In this document: piece after piece, positions 19,977-20,068 of the stretch | How positions within the stretch are numbered: the stretch's first letter is position 1 | Layout of the letters: each line of letters starts with the position of its first letter | Assembly: GCA_003488005.1 (NCBI GenBank) | Contig: DNND01000013.1 | Location: forward strand, 68,601-88,668 | Length of the DNA: 20,068 nt | Direction of reading: 5' to 3' | DNA from: Blastocatellia bacterium | Lineage (GTDB): Bacteria; Acidobacteriota; Blastocatellia; Pyrinomonadales; Pyrinomonadaceae | Notes under the pieces: model-generated | Database searches by the model: none | What the model saw: the letters and a program-made list of their open reading frames with translations, nothing else | Told to the model about the DNA's origin: nothing | Position numbers and translations under genes: made by a program

Positions 19977-20068
19977 ATGCGTAAGTTTAAGTTCCAAGAG
20001 CGAAGTCAATTTGGAAGTGCGAACGATTTAAAGTTATGGAATTGGTTGATTCTTGAGCGCCAAAGGCG

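Noticed and set aside
20036..20056. ATG at 20036 as the start of a permease
   Set aside because: The frame hits TGA after six codons.

Overview
The window reads as a chromosomal stretch of a GC-moderate Gram-negative bacterium, most likely an acidobacterium (Blastocatellia-like). This placement is an inference. It rests on the mix of FHA and zinc-ribbon signalling proteins with a soluble Ser/Thr kinase, a Bacteroidetes/Xanthomonas-style arginine pathway, a Tat-exported glycosylasparaginase, and repeat-rich intergenic DNA. No rRNA, tRNA, CRISPR array, transposase or phage gene was seen.

Layout. (1) 1-284 is the 3' end of a LivF-type ABC ATPase. (2) 327-9727 is an arginine biosynthesis locus. 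argH and a DUF2442 gene read leftward. argR, argG, an uncharacterised P-loop gene, argC, a CsaA/MetRS-C-like tRNA-binding gene, argD, argF' (an N-acyl-ornithine carbamoyltransferase) and argB read rightward. The divergent argH/argR gap holds four TATGCA half-sites, including a perfect 8-3-8 palindrome, which are good candidates for ArgR operators. argC, the tRNA-binding gene and argD overlap by ATGA, implying translational coupling. (3) 9900-11488 is a stand-alone PolX N-terminal HhH protein overlapping a Tat-exported glycosylasparaginase. (4) 11510-12017 holds two small leftward membrane-protein genes. (5) 12179-17139, all leftward, is a phospho-signalling module: zinc-ribbon/FHA protein, zinc-ribbon/kinase/FHA protein, RDD membrane protein and FHA-GAF-PP2C phosphatase. 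(6) 17644-19913 encodes a MacA/HlyD-like adaptor and a MacB/LolD-like ATPase. A terminator-like hairpin follows and no permease starts before the window ends.

Pathway logic. The transcarbamylase belongs to the N-acetyl/N-succinyl-ornithine family, so the route should run through an N-acylated citrulline rather than free ornithine. The specificity-determining residue (Glu in the acetyl enzyme, Pro in the succinyl enzyme) is Thr here. The acyltransferase (argA/argJ) and deacylase (argE) are not in the window.

The least expected structure is a family of 7-nt-period tandem arrays in the gaps between genes, several of them arranged as inverted pairs. They sit at argR/argG, P-loop/argC, argF'/argB, around the RDD gene and upstream of the phosphatase. 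Units differ between arrays, yet the period is always 7. In the arg operon the arrays run into coding sequence and encode the last residues of the P-loop protein and ArgF' and the first residues of ArgC. Every arg-operon junction longer than about 25 nt carries such an array or another inverted repeat. This resembles cyanobacterial STRR heptamer repeats and is the best candidate here for something little described.
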